From: a virus
IMG/VR virus record: IMGVR_UViG_3300006752_000246
Location: 1-23,077 of that record
Reading direction: 5' to 3' (one strand)
Length of the DNA stretch: 23,077 bases
A program made the position numbers and the translations under genes. A model generated the notes under the pieces. The model worked only from the letters and a program-made list of their open reading frames with translations, was not told the DNA's origin and searched no databases. How positions within the stretch are numbered: position 1 is the first letter of the stretch; every line of letters starts with the position of its first letter. Positions 15,613-22,209 of this stretch are shown in pieces.

Positions 15613-17757
15613 CTATTGGGTTGGTTGGGTTGGGTTGGTTGGTCCAGCTGTGCGCGTAGTGCTTCTACCTTGCTTCATTGCCTCCGCAGCTATCTTGGCT
15701 GCGGCAGTAGTCTCACTTTGCCCTTGGCGGATTTCGTTGGTAGCAGCAGAAAGCTCTCTGCGGAGGGCTAGCTGCTCTTGGTTCATCTGGAGCTTCGCTT
15801 GTAGCTCAGCCAGACGCGCTTGCGGATTCACTTCCGCTACTTCCTGTACCTTGGCAACGTTTACAGCCGCTTCGGTCTGGAGTTTTTCGACTTCAGCTTG
15901 GAGCTTCATGGTCTCCAGCTGCAGGTTTTGCATCGCCAGCATCTGCTGTTGCTGCATTACCTGTGCCTGTTCTGGTGTTGGTGGCTCTTGGCCGGTCATT
16001 TGACGTATACGTTTGGCCAGTTCCTGCTTCTTCACTAGATGGCTGTACTGAATAATTGCGTCGTCAGGTATTGCGACACCTGCTTGGCGTAAACTCAGTG
16101 CTTCTGCGAACTGAGTCTCGTCGAAGCTGTCCCGCGCAGGGGCAGTAGAGACAATTACGTCGTATTCACCCAGCGTGAGGTTGTTGATGATGTCTCCCTC
16201 GGGCGACATCGTGTTCAAAACCAGTGGCTCGCGCGGCTGTAGCGGGTCTTCTTCGTTTGTGACCTGAATAACGCGCTCTTCGGTGTAGAAAGTCTGAATC
16301 AGGTTCAGGATCTTCTCTGCTAGGTACTGTCTAGCCTTCGCTAAGTTATCCAAAGGCACCTGAATCATGATTGCGCCGCGATTTTGCTTAGCTTGGATAG
16401 CAATTCCAGACACTTCAGCGCTATCTGTGCCTAACATTGAGTCGTTGATGCCCGAAATCGCCTGAATATTCGCTGCTGCTTTCTGTGCAATACGATCGAG
16501 GCCAGTAGGGATCTGATTGGCTTGTATTTTCGATGGAGGATTCGTTCCTCGATTGTACTCAAGCACCAATCCAGTCTCTGCACCGTGCTCTTCGAGGTCA
16601 TCAGCCGTCATACCAACGAGTGATCCGCTCTCAACCATCCATCCGCTGTTCGCGGTGGTGTTCACGATGTGCAGTTCTTGGCTCGCGATCTTGTTCAGCT
16701 GCTCCTGTGGGGACAACAGGTTGCGAATTGCGCCAAACGGACGCCCTCTGCGGAAATAGCAGAAGAACGGGACGATGGTCAGCTGATCGTAGGGAGACCA
16801 ATCATCATGCAGGACCACCTGATCGCACGTAACAGTCCACCGGACCTTGCGGATGACCTTGGATATAAGCTCCATATCGTATTTTTTGGCGAATTTTTTA
16901 CATTTGGCCTCGCCCCACTCGGAAGGGCACTGCCTTTGGTCGCCAGTTAATCGGTCGACGAAGAAAGATGCGCGGTGCAGCTTCTTGTGTTGGCGCTCGA
17001 CGACGCGCAGTGCCTTCACATTTCGGTACTCCTCGTCCCCAGGCACGCCTGCGCCGAAGTAATCGTCGTTTGTTTCGGTATCACCGAAGCGAGTTTCCTG
17101 ATATTCGACCGAATCAGGGCCGAAGCTCATACCGTTCTCTGCAACGAATAGCAGGCGCTCCGCCTTTTCCTCGCCATATAGCTCCTCGATCTCGTCGAGC
17201 GTCATCCACTTAGACTCAAACACCTCGTTCCAAGTCTTTGGGTCGGCGTCCTTAGCATCTGGGTCGATAAGAATGTCCAGTGGGTCTTTAGCCGTGATGC
17301 GGATCTCACCTTCAACGTGATCACTAAAGTCCATGCGGACGTCAAAGTACCCCCGACCGTCCATAATCAGACCGTCGCTGAATACTTGCTGCTCGACCCA
17401 GTCCAGCTTGTTGCTGTCAGCGATCTGCATGTACAGCTTTGACAACGTGTGCGCTACTTCTTCATCGCCACCGCGACGCGGCTTGAACTTAATGTCCGCT
17501 CGGCGGGTCGACTGTTCGCCCAGAATTGTATTAATGGTCGGCAAAATAGTATTAATCGTGAGAGCAGGGCGGCCCTCATTCTCAAGCACAGCCTGATCAT
17601 CTGGGTCCCACTGGTCGCCTTGGTAATACTCGTCGCATTTGAGTGCCATCTCCACATAGTCGAGGTGACCGTTATCCCGAGCGCGTTCATAACGCGCCCA
17701 CTGGGTGCGTGTGATCTCTTCTTCCTTCGCCGGATCAATTTTTCTTGTCTTAGCCAT
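15613..17757 (-). CDS. Portal protein, P22-like (714 aa)
   Basis: The portal is the dodecameric ring at one capsid vertex through which DNA is pumped. The N-terminal half has the P22-like portal pattern: KCDEYYQGDQW, GRPALTINTILPTINTILGE, the strand-rich ITAKDPLDILIDPDAKDADP and, further on, PFGAIRNLLSPQEQLNKI. Length matches the P22-like group (about 700 aa). The C-terminal ~120 residues are Gln- and Ala-rich and helical (coiled-coil or barrel-like) and end in a Thr/Pro/Gln tail. It sits 2 nt after TerL, and only a weak GAG ribosome-binding match lies upstream, suggesting translational coupling. Confidence 0.85.
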   Translation of the reverse strand: MAKTRKIDPAKEEEITRTQWARYERARDNGHLDYVEMALKCDEYYQGDQWDPDDQAVLENEGRPALTINTILPTINTILGEQSTRRADIKFKPRRGGDEEVAHTLSKLYMQIADSNKLDWVEQQVFSDGLIMDGRGYFDVRMDFSDHVEGEIRITAKDPLDILIDPDAKDADPKTWNEVFESKWMTLDEIEELYGEEKAERLLFVAENGMSFGPDSVEYQETRFGDTETNDDYFGAGVPGDEEYRNVKALRVVERQHKKLHRASFFVDRLTGDQRQCPSEWGEAKCKKFAKKYDMELISKVIRKVRWTVTCDQVVLHDDWSPYDQLTIVPFFCYFRRGRPFGAIRNLLSPQEQLNKIASQELHIVNTTANSGWMVESGSLVGMTADDLEEHGAETGLVLEYNRGTNPPSKIQANQIPTGLDRIAQKAAANIQAISGINDSMLGTDSAEVSGIAIQAKQNRGAIMIQVPLDNLAKARQYLAEKILNLIQTFYTEERVIQVTNEEDPLQPREPLVLNTMSPEGDIINNLTLGEYDVIVSTAPARDSFDETQFAEALSLRQAGVAIPDDAIIQYSHLVKKQELAKRIRQMTGQEPPTPEQAQVMQQQQMLAMQNLQLETMKLQAEVEKLQTEAAVNVAKVQEVAEVNPQARLAELQAKLQMNQEQLALRRELSAATNEIRQGQSETTAAAKIAAEAMKQGRSTTRTAGPTNPTQPTQ
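15618..15642 (+). repeat. G/T-rich short tandem repeat at the portal gene end
   Basis: Six runs of two or three G separated by TT on the plus strand, encoding the Pro-Thr-Asn/Gln tail of the portal on the opposite strand. The pattern could form a two-tetrad G-quadruplex on the plus (template) strand; this is untested and may just reflect low-complexity coding. Confidence 0.4.
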
Positions 17758-17759
17758 CG

Positions 17760-19403
17760 TTATGCGCTCATTGCTGATTTATTACGTTCGCCCTTAAGTA
17801 ATCCAGGGAGCCGGTCTCTCCAGCTTGGGACGTGTTCAATCTTCTCTACGAAGGTGCTGAACTCGGTCATCATCAGACCGATCCAAGCCAAGGCATCTAC
17901 TTGGTCGTCGTGGACCCCATTCGGGAAGCGCAGAAGTTCTGCGACTAATGGCCCAGTAAATTCCTCATCTTTGGGCAGGAAGACCATGCCCTGTTGCATC
18001 CGGCCTTGGATTGCTCTGGCGCGTGCCTCCTTGTCCCTGCGGCCAGTTTTCAAATCTTTGAAATACGCCTCGTAGAGCCCACGCTCACGGACGCGCTTTT
18101 CTAAGAACGGTCCGAGAGCCATCTCGATGTGTCCTTTCTCAATCCCGATGATCGACGGCTTCCACGACTCGTACAGATCGAGGATCTGCTCAACCAGTTC
18201 AAAGCCGTCAAACCGTCCGCGCACCATGTCCATCACAAACATCTGGTCGTACTCGTCGACGCCTACAACGATTCCAACGGTGTAGTCATTTCTGTCGTTC
18301 TTACCGATCGCCAAGTCCCACGCGCAGTAGTAACGCATGCGATCCTCGTCGACCTCGTCGCGGTCGTAGTACTGGATCATGTCTCTAGTGAAGTAGTCGC
18401 CGTCATCTGCGACGGGGTTCTGCTGATACAGCGCTGACCAGTCTCTGGGCCCGACAGCTTTTTCGATCCGCGCGAGCGCGTCCTCGTCGTAACGCTCGCG
18501 GTGTAGGGCTTCACCTTGCTGCCGAAACTCCTCGTCCACCTCGGCTCTAGCTGGGTAGTTCACAACTTCCCACTGCTCACCGTTATCTGCGGCAGCTTTA
18601 AGCAGACGACCCGCCAAATCGTCGTCATGCCAGCGCGTCAAAATTACCAGCACGCCGCCGCCTGGCGCGAGACGTGTATACGCGGTGGAGGTGTACCAGT
18701 CCCAGGCGCTGTCGCGCGCGTTTTGTGATTCCGCGTCGTCTCGGTTCTTTACCGGATCGTCAATAACGAGGATGTGAGCACCCTTACCAGTGATACCGCC
18801 GCCCACACCGGCAGCAACGTAGCCACCACCAACAGTAGTAAGCCACGCTTCAGCAGACTGAGACTGAGGGTCGAGGCGGGTCTTGAAGGCAGACTTATAT
18901 CCCTCTTCGCGAAGGAGACCACGAACCTTGCGGCTGAAACCCATTGCGAGTGAACCCGAGTAAGAACAACTAATAAACTCATGCTCAGGATGTCGCCCAA
19001 GGTGCCAAGCTGGGAATCCAACCGATGCAAGCGTGCTCTTACCGTGCCGTGGTGGCATGAAGAGCATGAGTCGAGGCGACTTCTTCGCTGCAACATCTCG
19101 GGAAAACTCCTCTAATCGTTTACATATGTCCTTATGTACCCAACCGGCTTGATAATCGGGGTTAAACCGCTCCACGAACGGCAACAACTTCCGGCGGGTC
19201 AGGAACCGCAGTGCGAGTTCCGCGCGCGCCTTCTCTTCGACAGTTGATTCCTGCTCGACCTCCGGTTCGGGGCTGGCGGGCTGCGGTTCTTGCTCCGCGA
19301 TATCAGATTTGCAGTACACGCAGAGACGGTCGTCTCCCGAGTACAAAGTCTCGGGGTGAGACGCTTTGCAGCGTACGCATTCGATCTTTATGACATCTGT
19401 CAT
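17760..19403 (-). CDS. terL: Terminase large subunit with N-terminal zinc ribbon (547 aa)
   Basis: The packaging motor and nuclease. ATPase: Walker A PPRHGKS at ~117-123, Walker B ILVIDD at ~211-216, and a coupling motif LVILTRWHDDD at ~252-262. Nuclease: AWDLAIG (Asp363), IGIEKG (Glu422) and HDDQVDAL (Asp499-503 region), the RNase H-like acidic cluster. Unusually, residues 9-31 form a Cys4 zinc-ribbon-like motif (CVRC...CVYC: C9, C12, C28, C31) followed by an acidic Pro/Glu linker (~35-60) before the motor. The start at 19403 is chosen because its ATG overlaps the TerS stop (TGATG); a TTG one codon upstream is an alternative. It should form a holoterminase with the upstream small subunit. 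Confidence 0.92.
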   Translation of the reverse strand: MTDVIKIECVRCKASHPETLYSGDDRLCVYCKSDIAEQEPQPASPEPEVEQESTVEEKARAELALRFLTRRKLLPFVERFNPDYQAGWVHKDICKRLEEFSRDVAAKKSPRLMLFMPPRHGKSTLASVGFPAWHLGRHPEHEFISCSYSGSLAMGFSRKVRGLLREEGYKSAFKTRLDPQSQSAEAWLTTVGGGYVAAGVGGGITGKGAHILVIDDPVKNRDDAESQNARDSAWDWYTSTAYTRLAPGGGVLVILTRWHDDDLAGRLLKAAADNGEQWEVVNYPARAEVDEEFRQQGEALHRERYDEDALARIEKAVGPRDWSALYQQNPVADDGDYFTRDMIQYYDRDEVDEDRMRYYCAWDLAIGKNDRNDYTVGIVVGVDEYDQMFVMDMVRGRFDGFELVEQILDLYESWKPSIIGIEKGHIEMALGPFLEKRVRERGLYEAYFKDLKTGRRDKEARARAIQGRMQQGMVFLPKDEEFTGPLVAELLRFPNGVHDDQVDALAWIGLMMTEFSTFVEKIEHVPSWRDRLPGLLKGERNKSAMSA

Positions 19404-19936
19404 CAATCGCTCTTAGGTTCGAGGTAGTCCAGATCCTTACCTGCAATCTTCAACAAGTCCTCGTCACTCATGCGTTCAAGCTGCTTTGTACCGTTGATGT
19501 TGATGTTCACTTGGGTAGCGTTTTCCGGCGCGGCCAAACCGTGCAGCTTAACCAGGGAATCGGTGGTGTTTTTCATCTCAGTGGCGTTTGCCGAGGAGTT
19601 GTACGCCTCCATGTACATCATGTGCGCGTGCTGATTGGTAAACTTCACTTCTTCGCGCATTTCTTGGCGAAAATACTCGATGGCTTGTGCCACAGAGGGC
19701 CGTTTTGCGGCTTCGTAGGTTGCTTGGGGCGAAGAGTATCCAGCGCCGCGACCTGCGGCCGCGATCGTCATTCCTGAACTGATAAGCGAGACCAGCTTTT
19801 CCTGCTGCATGGTCAGTGAACCGCGTGTCAGGCCCATGTAGGGCAGATGCGATTGAAACTCCGTATGTTCGCTCACTAAGTCAGTGGACTGTGACTCCGA
19901 TTGGGGTGCCTGTTCCATGAAACTCTGGTTCTTCAT
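19403..19936 (-). CDS. terS: Terminase small subunit (177 aa)
   Basis: After a Ser/Gln/Glu-rich N-terminus (~1-40), residues ~42-90 form a helix-turn-helix-like unit (QQEKLVSLISSGMTIAAAGR, GAGYSSPQATYEAAKRPSVA, then a helix). This is typical of small terminases that recognise pac or cos DNA. A helical oligomerisation region with several Met follows, and a C-terminal tail that probably contacts TerL. The ATG at 19936 has no clear ribosome-binding site and overlaps the 88-aa gene by 56 nt. The ATG at 19918 (overlap 38 nt, weak AGAG site) is a reasonable alternative. It is followed by TerL with a TGATG overlap. Confidence 0.75.
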   Translation of the reverse strand: MKNQSFMEQAPQSESQSTDLVSEHTEFQSHLPYMGLTRGSLTMQQEKLVSLISSGMTIAAAGRGAGYSSPQATYEAAKRPSVAQAIEYFRQEMREEVKFTNQHAHMMYMEAYNSSANATEMKNTTDSLVKLHGLAAPENATQVNININGTKQLERMSDEDLLKIAGKDLDYLEPKSD

Positions 19937-20147
19937 TTACATACACAAATGCAGGTGATCCGTCGAACTCGTTCGAACACATCTCCGTGATCCATTCTTC
20001 CGCGTACTCCTCGGAGTACCCGTGGGACACAAGTATTTCGACAGCTTTGTCGATGTCATATGCGAGGACTTCACGACCATCGCGAACGGTTGACCCGATA
20101 ATTGCGGCGTCAAGACCTTCAATAGTGATGACTTCTACTTCGCTCAT
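19881..20147 (-). CDS. 88-aa conserved phage hypothetical protein
   Basis: An acidic small protein with the pattern TIEGLDAAIIGSTVRDGREV, AYDIDKAVEILVSHGYSEEY and AEEWITEMCSNEF. I know this layout (Glu-Gly-x-x-x-Ala-Ile-Ile-Gly, then a Tyr-Asp helix, then a helix with Glu-Glu-Ala and Trp/Phe) as a small phage protein of unknown role, common near terminase or replication genes. There is no other Met near the N-terminus, so the start is secure, yet no ribosome-binding site exists: the 6 bases before the ATG are GCCGAG, directly next to palindromic element C. It may be translated from a leaderless message. Confidence 0.6.
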   Translation of the reverse strand: MSEVEVITIEGLDAAIIGSTVRDGREVLAYDIDKAVEILVSHGYSEEYAEEWITEMCSNEFDGSPAFVYVNEEPEFHGTGTPIGVTVH

Positions 20148-20153
20148 CTCGGC

Positions 20154-20172
20154 ATATTAGCTTTACTAATAT
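20154..20172 (-). promoter_or_regulatory. Palindromic element copy C, putative promoter-operator of the terminase operon
   Basis: Perfect half-sites ATATTAG-cttta-CTAATAT. It fills the 25-nt gap between the HNH stop (20173) and the 88-aa start (20147) except for 6 bases. On the minus strand TTGTGA (20177-20182) lies 17 bp upstream of TAATAT (20154-20159), a sigma70-like layout that would start the transcript at or beside the ATG. Confidence 0.6.
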
Positions 20173-20643
20173 TTAATCACAAGTGAAATCACCGATGGTC
20201 TTGATCCACCAAAAGAACATATCTTCAGGCAAATTGTGCTTCATTATGTTGACTCGGTAACAAACCAGCTGCGTATTTGCAGCGGTGTAGCCAACGTCTT
20301 GTGAAATCCTGTCGATTGACGCGTTGTTGTCTTTCACACCGGAGCCGTCGACGTGATGCGTCAGATATACACCGGACAGCGCGCAGCGTCCTCCTTGCTC
20401 CGTCCACTTTTCCACTAAATCTTCATACGTTATGTGCCAATCGCGGTTCGCGGCTCGGGGGTCGCGTTTGTTGGAGTTCTTGGATTTTGAATAGAGGTTC
20501 CGCAAGTACGATTTGTAGCTCGCGGATATACGTTTTTGGGCTGCGACCGTGCGACACGCCTGGCACTGAACTCGGTTGCGTTCAAATTCCTTTTTTGGCT
20601 TTGTGGAACCGCAGCCTGAACATACGAGAGTGGTTGCTGGCAT
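20173..20643 (-). CDS. HNH-like endonuclease with N-terminal zinc ribbon
   Basis: A 156-aa protein. Residues 8-30 hold CSGC...CQAC, a Cys4 zinc ribbon. Residues ~65-156 match small phage HNH-type nucleases: a helix EDLVEKWTEQGGRCALSGVY, then HH, NNASIDRISQDVGYTAANTQ and LVCYRVNIMKHNL, where the Asn-Ala-Ser-Ile-Asp-Arg core, the Gly-Tyr-Thr turn and Asn-x-x-Met-Lys are characteristic. HNH proteins beside terminase genes assist genome cutting in some phages (HK97-type); others are homing enzymes. The position directly before the TerS/TerL group supports the first, but homing cannot be excluded. The ATG at 20643 has no ribosome-binding site and lies 9 nt from palindromic element D. Confidence 0.7.
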   Translation of the reverse strand: MPATTLVCSGCGSTKPKKEFERNRVQCQACRTVAAQKRISASYKSYLRNLYSKSKNSNKRDPRAANRDWHITYEDLVEKWTEQGGRCALSGVYLTHHVDGSGVKDNNASIDRISQDVGYTAANTQLVCYRVNIMKHNLPEDMFFWWIKTIGDFTCD

Positions 20644-20652
20644 AACGTATGA

Positions 20653-20671
20653 ATATTAGCGTCACTATTAT
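20653..20671 (-). promoter_or_regulatory. Palindromic element copy D upstream of the HNH gene
   Basis: ATATTAG-cgtca-CTATTAT, one mismatch between arms. The spacer again begins with C and ends with A. On the minus strand TAATAT lies 9 nt before the HNH ATG, but I see no -35-like hexamer at 17 bp. Confidence 0.55.
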
Positions 20672-20811
20672 TACGGACCGGAGCATACACGCTTAACTGC
20701 ATGTTTCTGCAAAAATTTTCAAAAAATTTTTTTTCATTTTTACGTCTGTATCGCTCACGGACTATCTCCCCCCTTGGCCCATCGCGCCCCCCGTACCCCG
20801 ATCCGCAGTGT

Positions 20812-20848
20812 TGGAACCTTGTCACGTATACATCTGTGGAACCTTGTC
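20812..20848 (+). repeat. Direct repeat TGGAACCTTGTC, two copies
   Basis: Exact 12-bp copies at 20812-20823 and 20837-20848, starting 25 bp apart. They lie upstream of the plus-strand gene cluster. Likely a paired protein-binding site. Confidence 0.6.
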
Positions 20849-20896
20849 GGAAAAACGCCTCGCTCCTAGCGTCGCTCGTCGTCGGTGTCGTTATGA

Positions 20897-20919
20897 ATTG
20901 GATGAATGGTTCGTCCAAT
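20897..20919 (+). promoter_or_regulatory. 10-bp stem hairpin in the leader of the 111-aa gene
   Basis: ATTGGATGAA and TTCGTCCAAT pair over ten positions (one becomes a G-U wobble in RNA) around the loop TGG. It ends 7 nt before the AAGGAG ribosome-binding site. It could regulate translation or form a hairpin in DNA; no T-tract follows, so it is not a terminator. Confidence 0.55.
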
Positions 20920-20938
20920 CACAATCAAGGAGACAGAG

Positions 20939-21274
20939 ATGTCACAGTCGAACAACGTTATCGGTAACCCAGTACAGCTTTCCCTCGGCAAGAGCAAAGG
21001 CAGTGCAACAATCTACGCTCAGCTAAAGAACGGCAGCGTGTGGGCACTGAACGCCCCGTCACGTAGAGACGCTAATCAGTGGATCAAGTTCATCAACGCA
21101 CAAGGCGCGCTGCTACTCAACGGGTGGAAGCGAGTACGGGCCGCGCCCCAAGCACCACGACCCGCGAAGCCCCTGCGCGCTCAACTGGCACCGACCAAAG
21201 CTGCACTGCTGATCCAGCAGAAACGCGCTGAGCAGGCCGCCGCTTACAAAGCCGCTAAGCAAGGAGAAGTGTAA
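20939..21274 (+). CDS. 111-aa basic protein of unknown function
   Basis: The start chosen is 20939 because AAGGAG at 20927-20932 lies six bases before this ATG; an upstream in-frame start at 20906 lies inside the hairpin. The N-terminal half looks like a small beta-rich fold (VQLSLGKSKGSATIYAQLKN, then GSVWALNAPS) followed by an amphipathic helix (RDANQWIKFINAQGALLL). The C-terminal 45 residues are Ala/Arg/Lys/Pro-rich and probably disordered or DNA-binding. No family is recognised. First gene of the rightward cluster, with a stop overlapping the next start (TAATG). Confidence 0.65.
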   Translation: MSQSNNVIGNPVQLSLGKSKGSATIYAQLKNGSVWALNAPSRRDANQWIKFINAQGALLLNGWKRVRAAPQAPRPAKPLRAQLAPTKAALLIQQKRAEQAAAYKAAKQGEV

Positions 21275-21462
21275 TGACCACGTCAGACATGTTCGAACAA
21301 CACTTCGCCCGTACGCCGCTCGCTCGCCAGGAGGCTCGCGATCCGCGATCCGCGCCCCAGCGGGCAGCAATCCGTAAGGCCTATCGTCGCTATCTACGTA
21401 TGGGGTTCGATCCCCGAGAAGCGTCGTTCAAGGCCTATCACTATCACACCTCTAAACTGTAA
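21274..21462 (+). CDS. 62-aa basic protein of unknown function
   Basis: Short, Arg/Ala-rich and probably two helices. The central part APQRAAIRKAYRRYLRMGFD followed by PREASFKAYHYHT is amphipathic and basic. It is preceded by an excellent AAGGAG site and coupled to the previous gene through a TAATG overlap, which supports its being real. No family is recognised. Nucleic-acid binding is possible from charge alone. Confidence 0.6.
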   Translation: MTTSDMFEQHFARTPLARQEARDPRSAPQRAAIRKAYRRYLRMGFDPREASFKAYHYHTSKL

Positions 21463-21474
21463 CGGAGAAAACCC

Positions 21475-21660
21475 ATGAAACTATTCTACACCCCAGTAGA
21501 ACGCATGCTCCTGAGCATCGACGACTGCCACGACGTAACCGACAACGAGTACCTCCGAGATGCCTGTTGGAAGATCTTCGACAAGTACTTTGGCAGAACA
21601 AAACTCTCGGTTCGTGAAGCACGGATCTTGGATCACGCTCGCGGTCTGTTGCAGATTTAG
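21475..21660 (+). CDS. 61-aa protein of unknown function
   Basis: A small, mostly helical, mildly acidic protein (MKLFYTPVERMLLSIDDC, then YLRDACWKIFDKYF and LSVREARILDHARGLL). A CGGAG site lies eight bases before the ATG, 12 nt after the previous gene. No family is recognised. It ends directly at the repeat array, whose first copy begins 2 nt after the stop. Confidence 0.55.
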   Translation: MKLFYTPVERMLLSIDDCHDVTDNEYLRDACWKIFDKYFGRTKLSVREARILDHARGLLQI

Positions 21661-22029
21661 GTGTGTAGCAGCTTTGAAGTGTGTAGCAGGTGTGTAGCAG
21701 CTAATTTTCCGTTTCTGCTACACAAAGTTTTCCTTTGTATTCAACCACTTAGGTCTAAACACCCTATGTGTAGCATGTGTAGCAGCTTTTTTGACTTGTT
21801 CAGATCGTTTTTCAAAAACACCGTTTTTTTTTCTAAATCGAACTTCAACTCAAATTTACCTGCTACACATGCTACACACTGCTACATCATTGTTTTCATT
21901 ACATTTTGTGTGTTTTGAACCTGCTACCAAAGCTGCTACCAACCTGCTACACACCCCCTGTTCCTGCTACACACTGACCGCGAACCACGAATCACGGTCA
22001 TTAATGACTACCATCAATTGGAGGGCCAT
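21661..22029. repeat. Iteron-like array: 13 copies of TGTGTAGCAG, candidate origin or operator array
   Basis: A 369-nt gene-free region. Forward copies of TGTGTAGCAG (or its first 9 bases) start at 21662, 21680, 21691, 21767 and 21776. Reverse copies (CTGCTACACA and close variants) start at 21715, 21860, 21870 (TGCTACACA), 21879 (CTGCTACA), 21921 and 21933 (CTGCTACCA), 21944 and 21964. Forward copies cluster on the left and reverse copies on the right. Between them lies an A/T-rich core of about 70 nt (21787-21858) with GTTTTTcAAAAAC (21807-21819) and a T9 run (21824-21832). The copies at 21691 and 21715 could form a 10-bp hairpin. The layout (iterons plus an easily melted core) resembles replication origins that bind an initiator protein; a regulatory array is the alternative. 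Spacing is irregular and orientation mixed, so it is not a CRISPR. Confidence 0.7.
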
Positions 22030-22209
22030 ATGGCTACTTTCTTCGCTATTTTCTTCGCTTTTTTCTGCGGAGTCCTACTTATCACGACCGCTGCACTCAT
22101 CATCACGGGTGTCATGTTCGTGGTCAACGAGAACTACCGCAACGCAATGTTCCACCTGTTCAGCACTGTCACCGATGACGCTGAACCACACCAACCGGAG
22201 GTTCACTGA
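22030..22209 (+). CDS. 59-aa single-pass membrane protein
   Basis: The start chosen is 22030: GGAGG precedes it with five bases between, while the in-frame ATG at 22018 overlaps that site. Residues ~3-38 are hydrophobic (ATFFAIFFAFFCGVLLITTA, then LIITGVMFVV), giving one long or two closely spaced membrane segments with a short polar C-terminus containing Asn, His and Asp. Small membrane proteins in phage accessory cassettes can affect host envelope or exclusion, but no function can be named. The TGATG overlap with the next gene supports co-translation. Confidence 0.6.
   Translation: MATFFAIFFAFFCGVLLITTAALIITGVMFVVNENYRNAMFHLFSTVTDDAEPHQPEVH

Larger units (their letters stand above)
20644..20938. 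promoter_or_regulatory. Divergent intergenic control region
   Basis: A 295-nt gap between the minus-strand HNH gene and the plus-strand 111-aa gene. In order it holds palindrome D, a run of A and T tracts (20713-20748, likely bent or easily melted), a C-rich stretch (20768-20800), a 12-bp direct repeat, and a strong hairpin just before the plus-strand ribosome-binding site. It probably contains promoters for both directions, but I cannot assign a good -35/-10 pair on the plus strand. Confidence 0.6.

Noticed and set aside
15281-16003. Long plus-strand open frame of 240 codons, Ser-rich
   Set aside because: It is antisense to the acidic scaffold and portal C-terminus; repetitive GAA/GAG codons read backward give Ser codons and few stops. 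No ribosome-binding site or recognisable protein.
17449-18075. Plus-strand open frame of 208 codons
   Set aside because: Antisense to the portal start and TerL C-terminus, both firmly identified by motifs.
21661-21980. CRISPR array
   Set aside because: Repeat units are only ~10 bp, in both orientations, with irregular spacing and no uniform spacers or cas genes.
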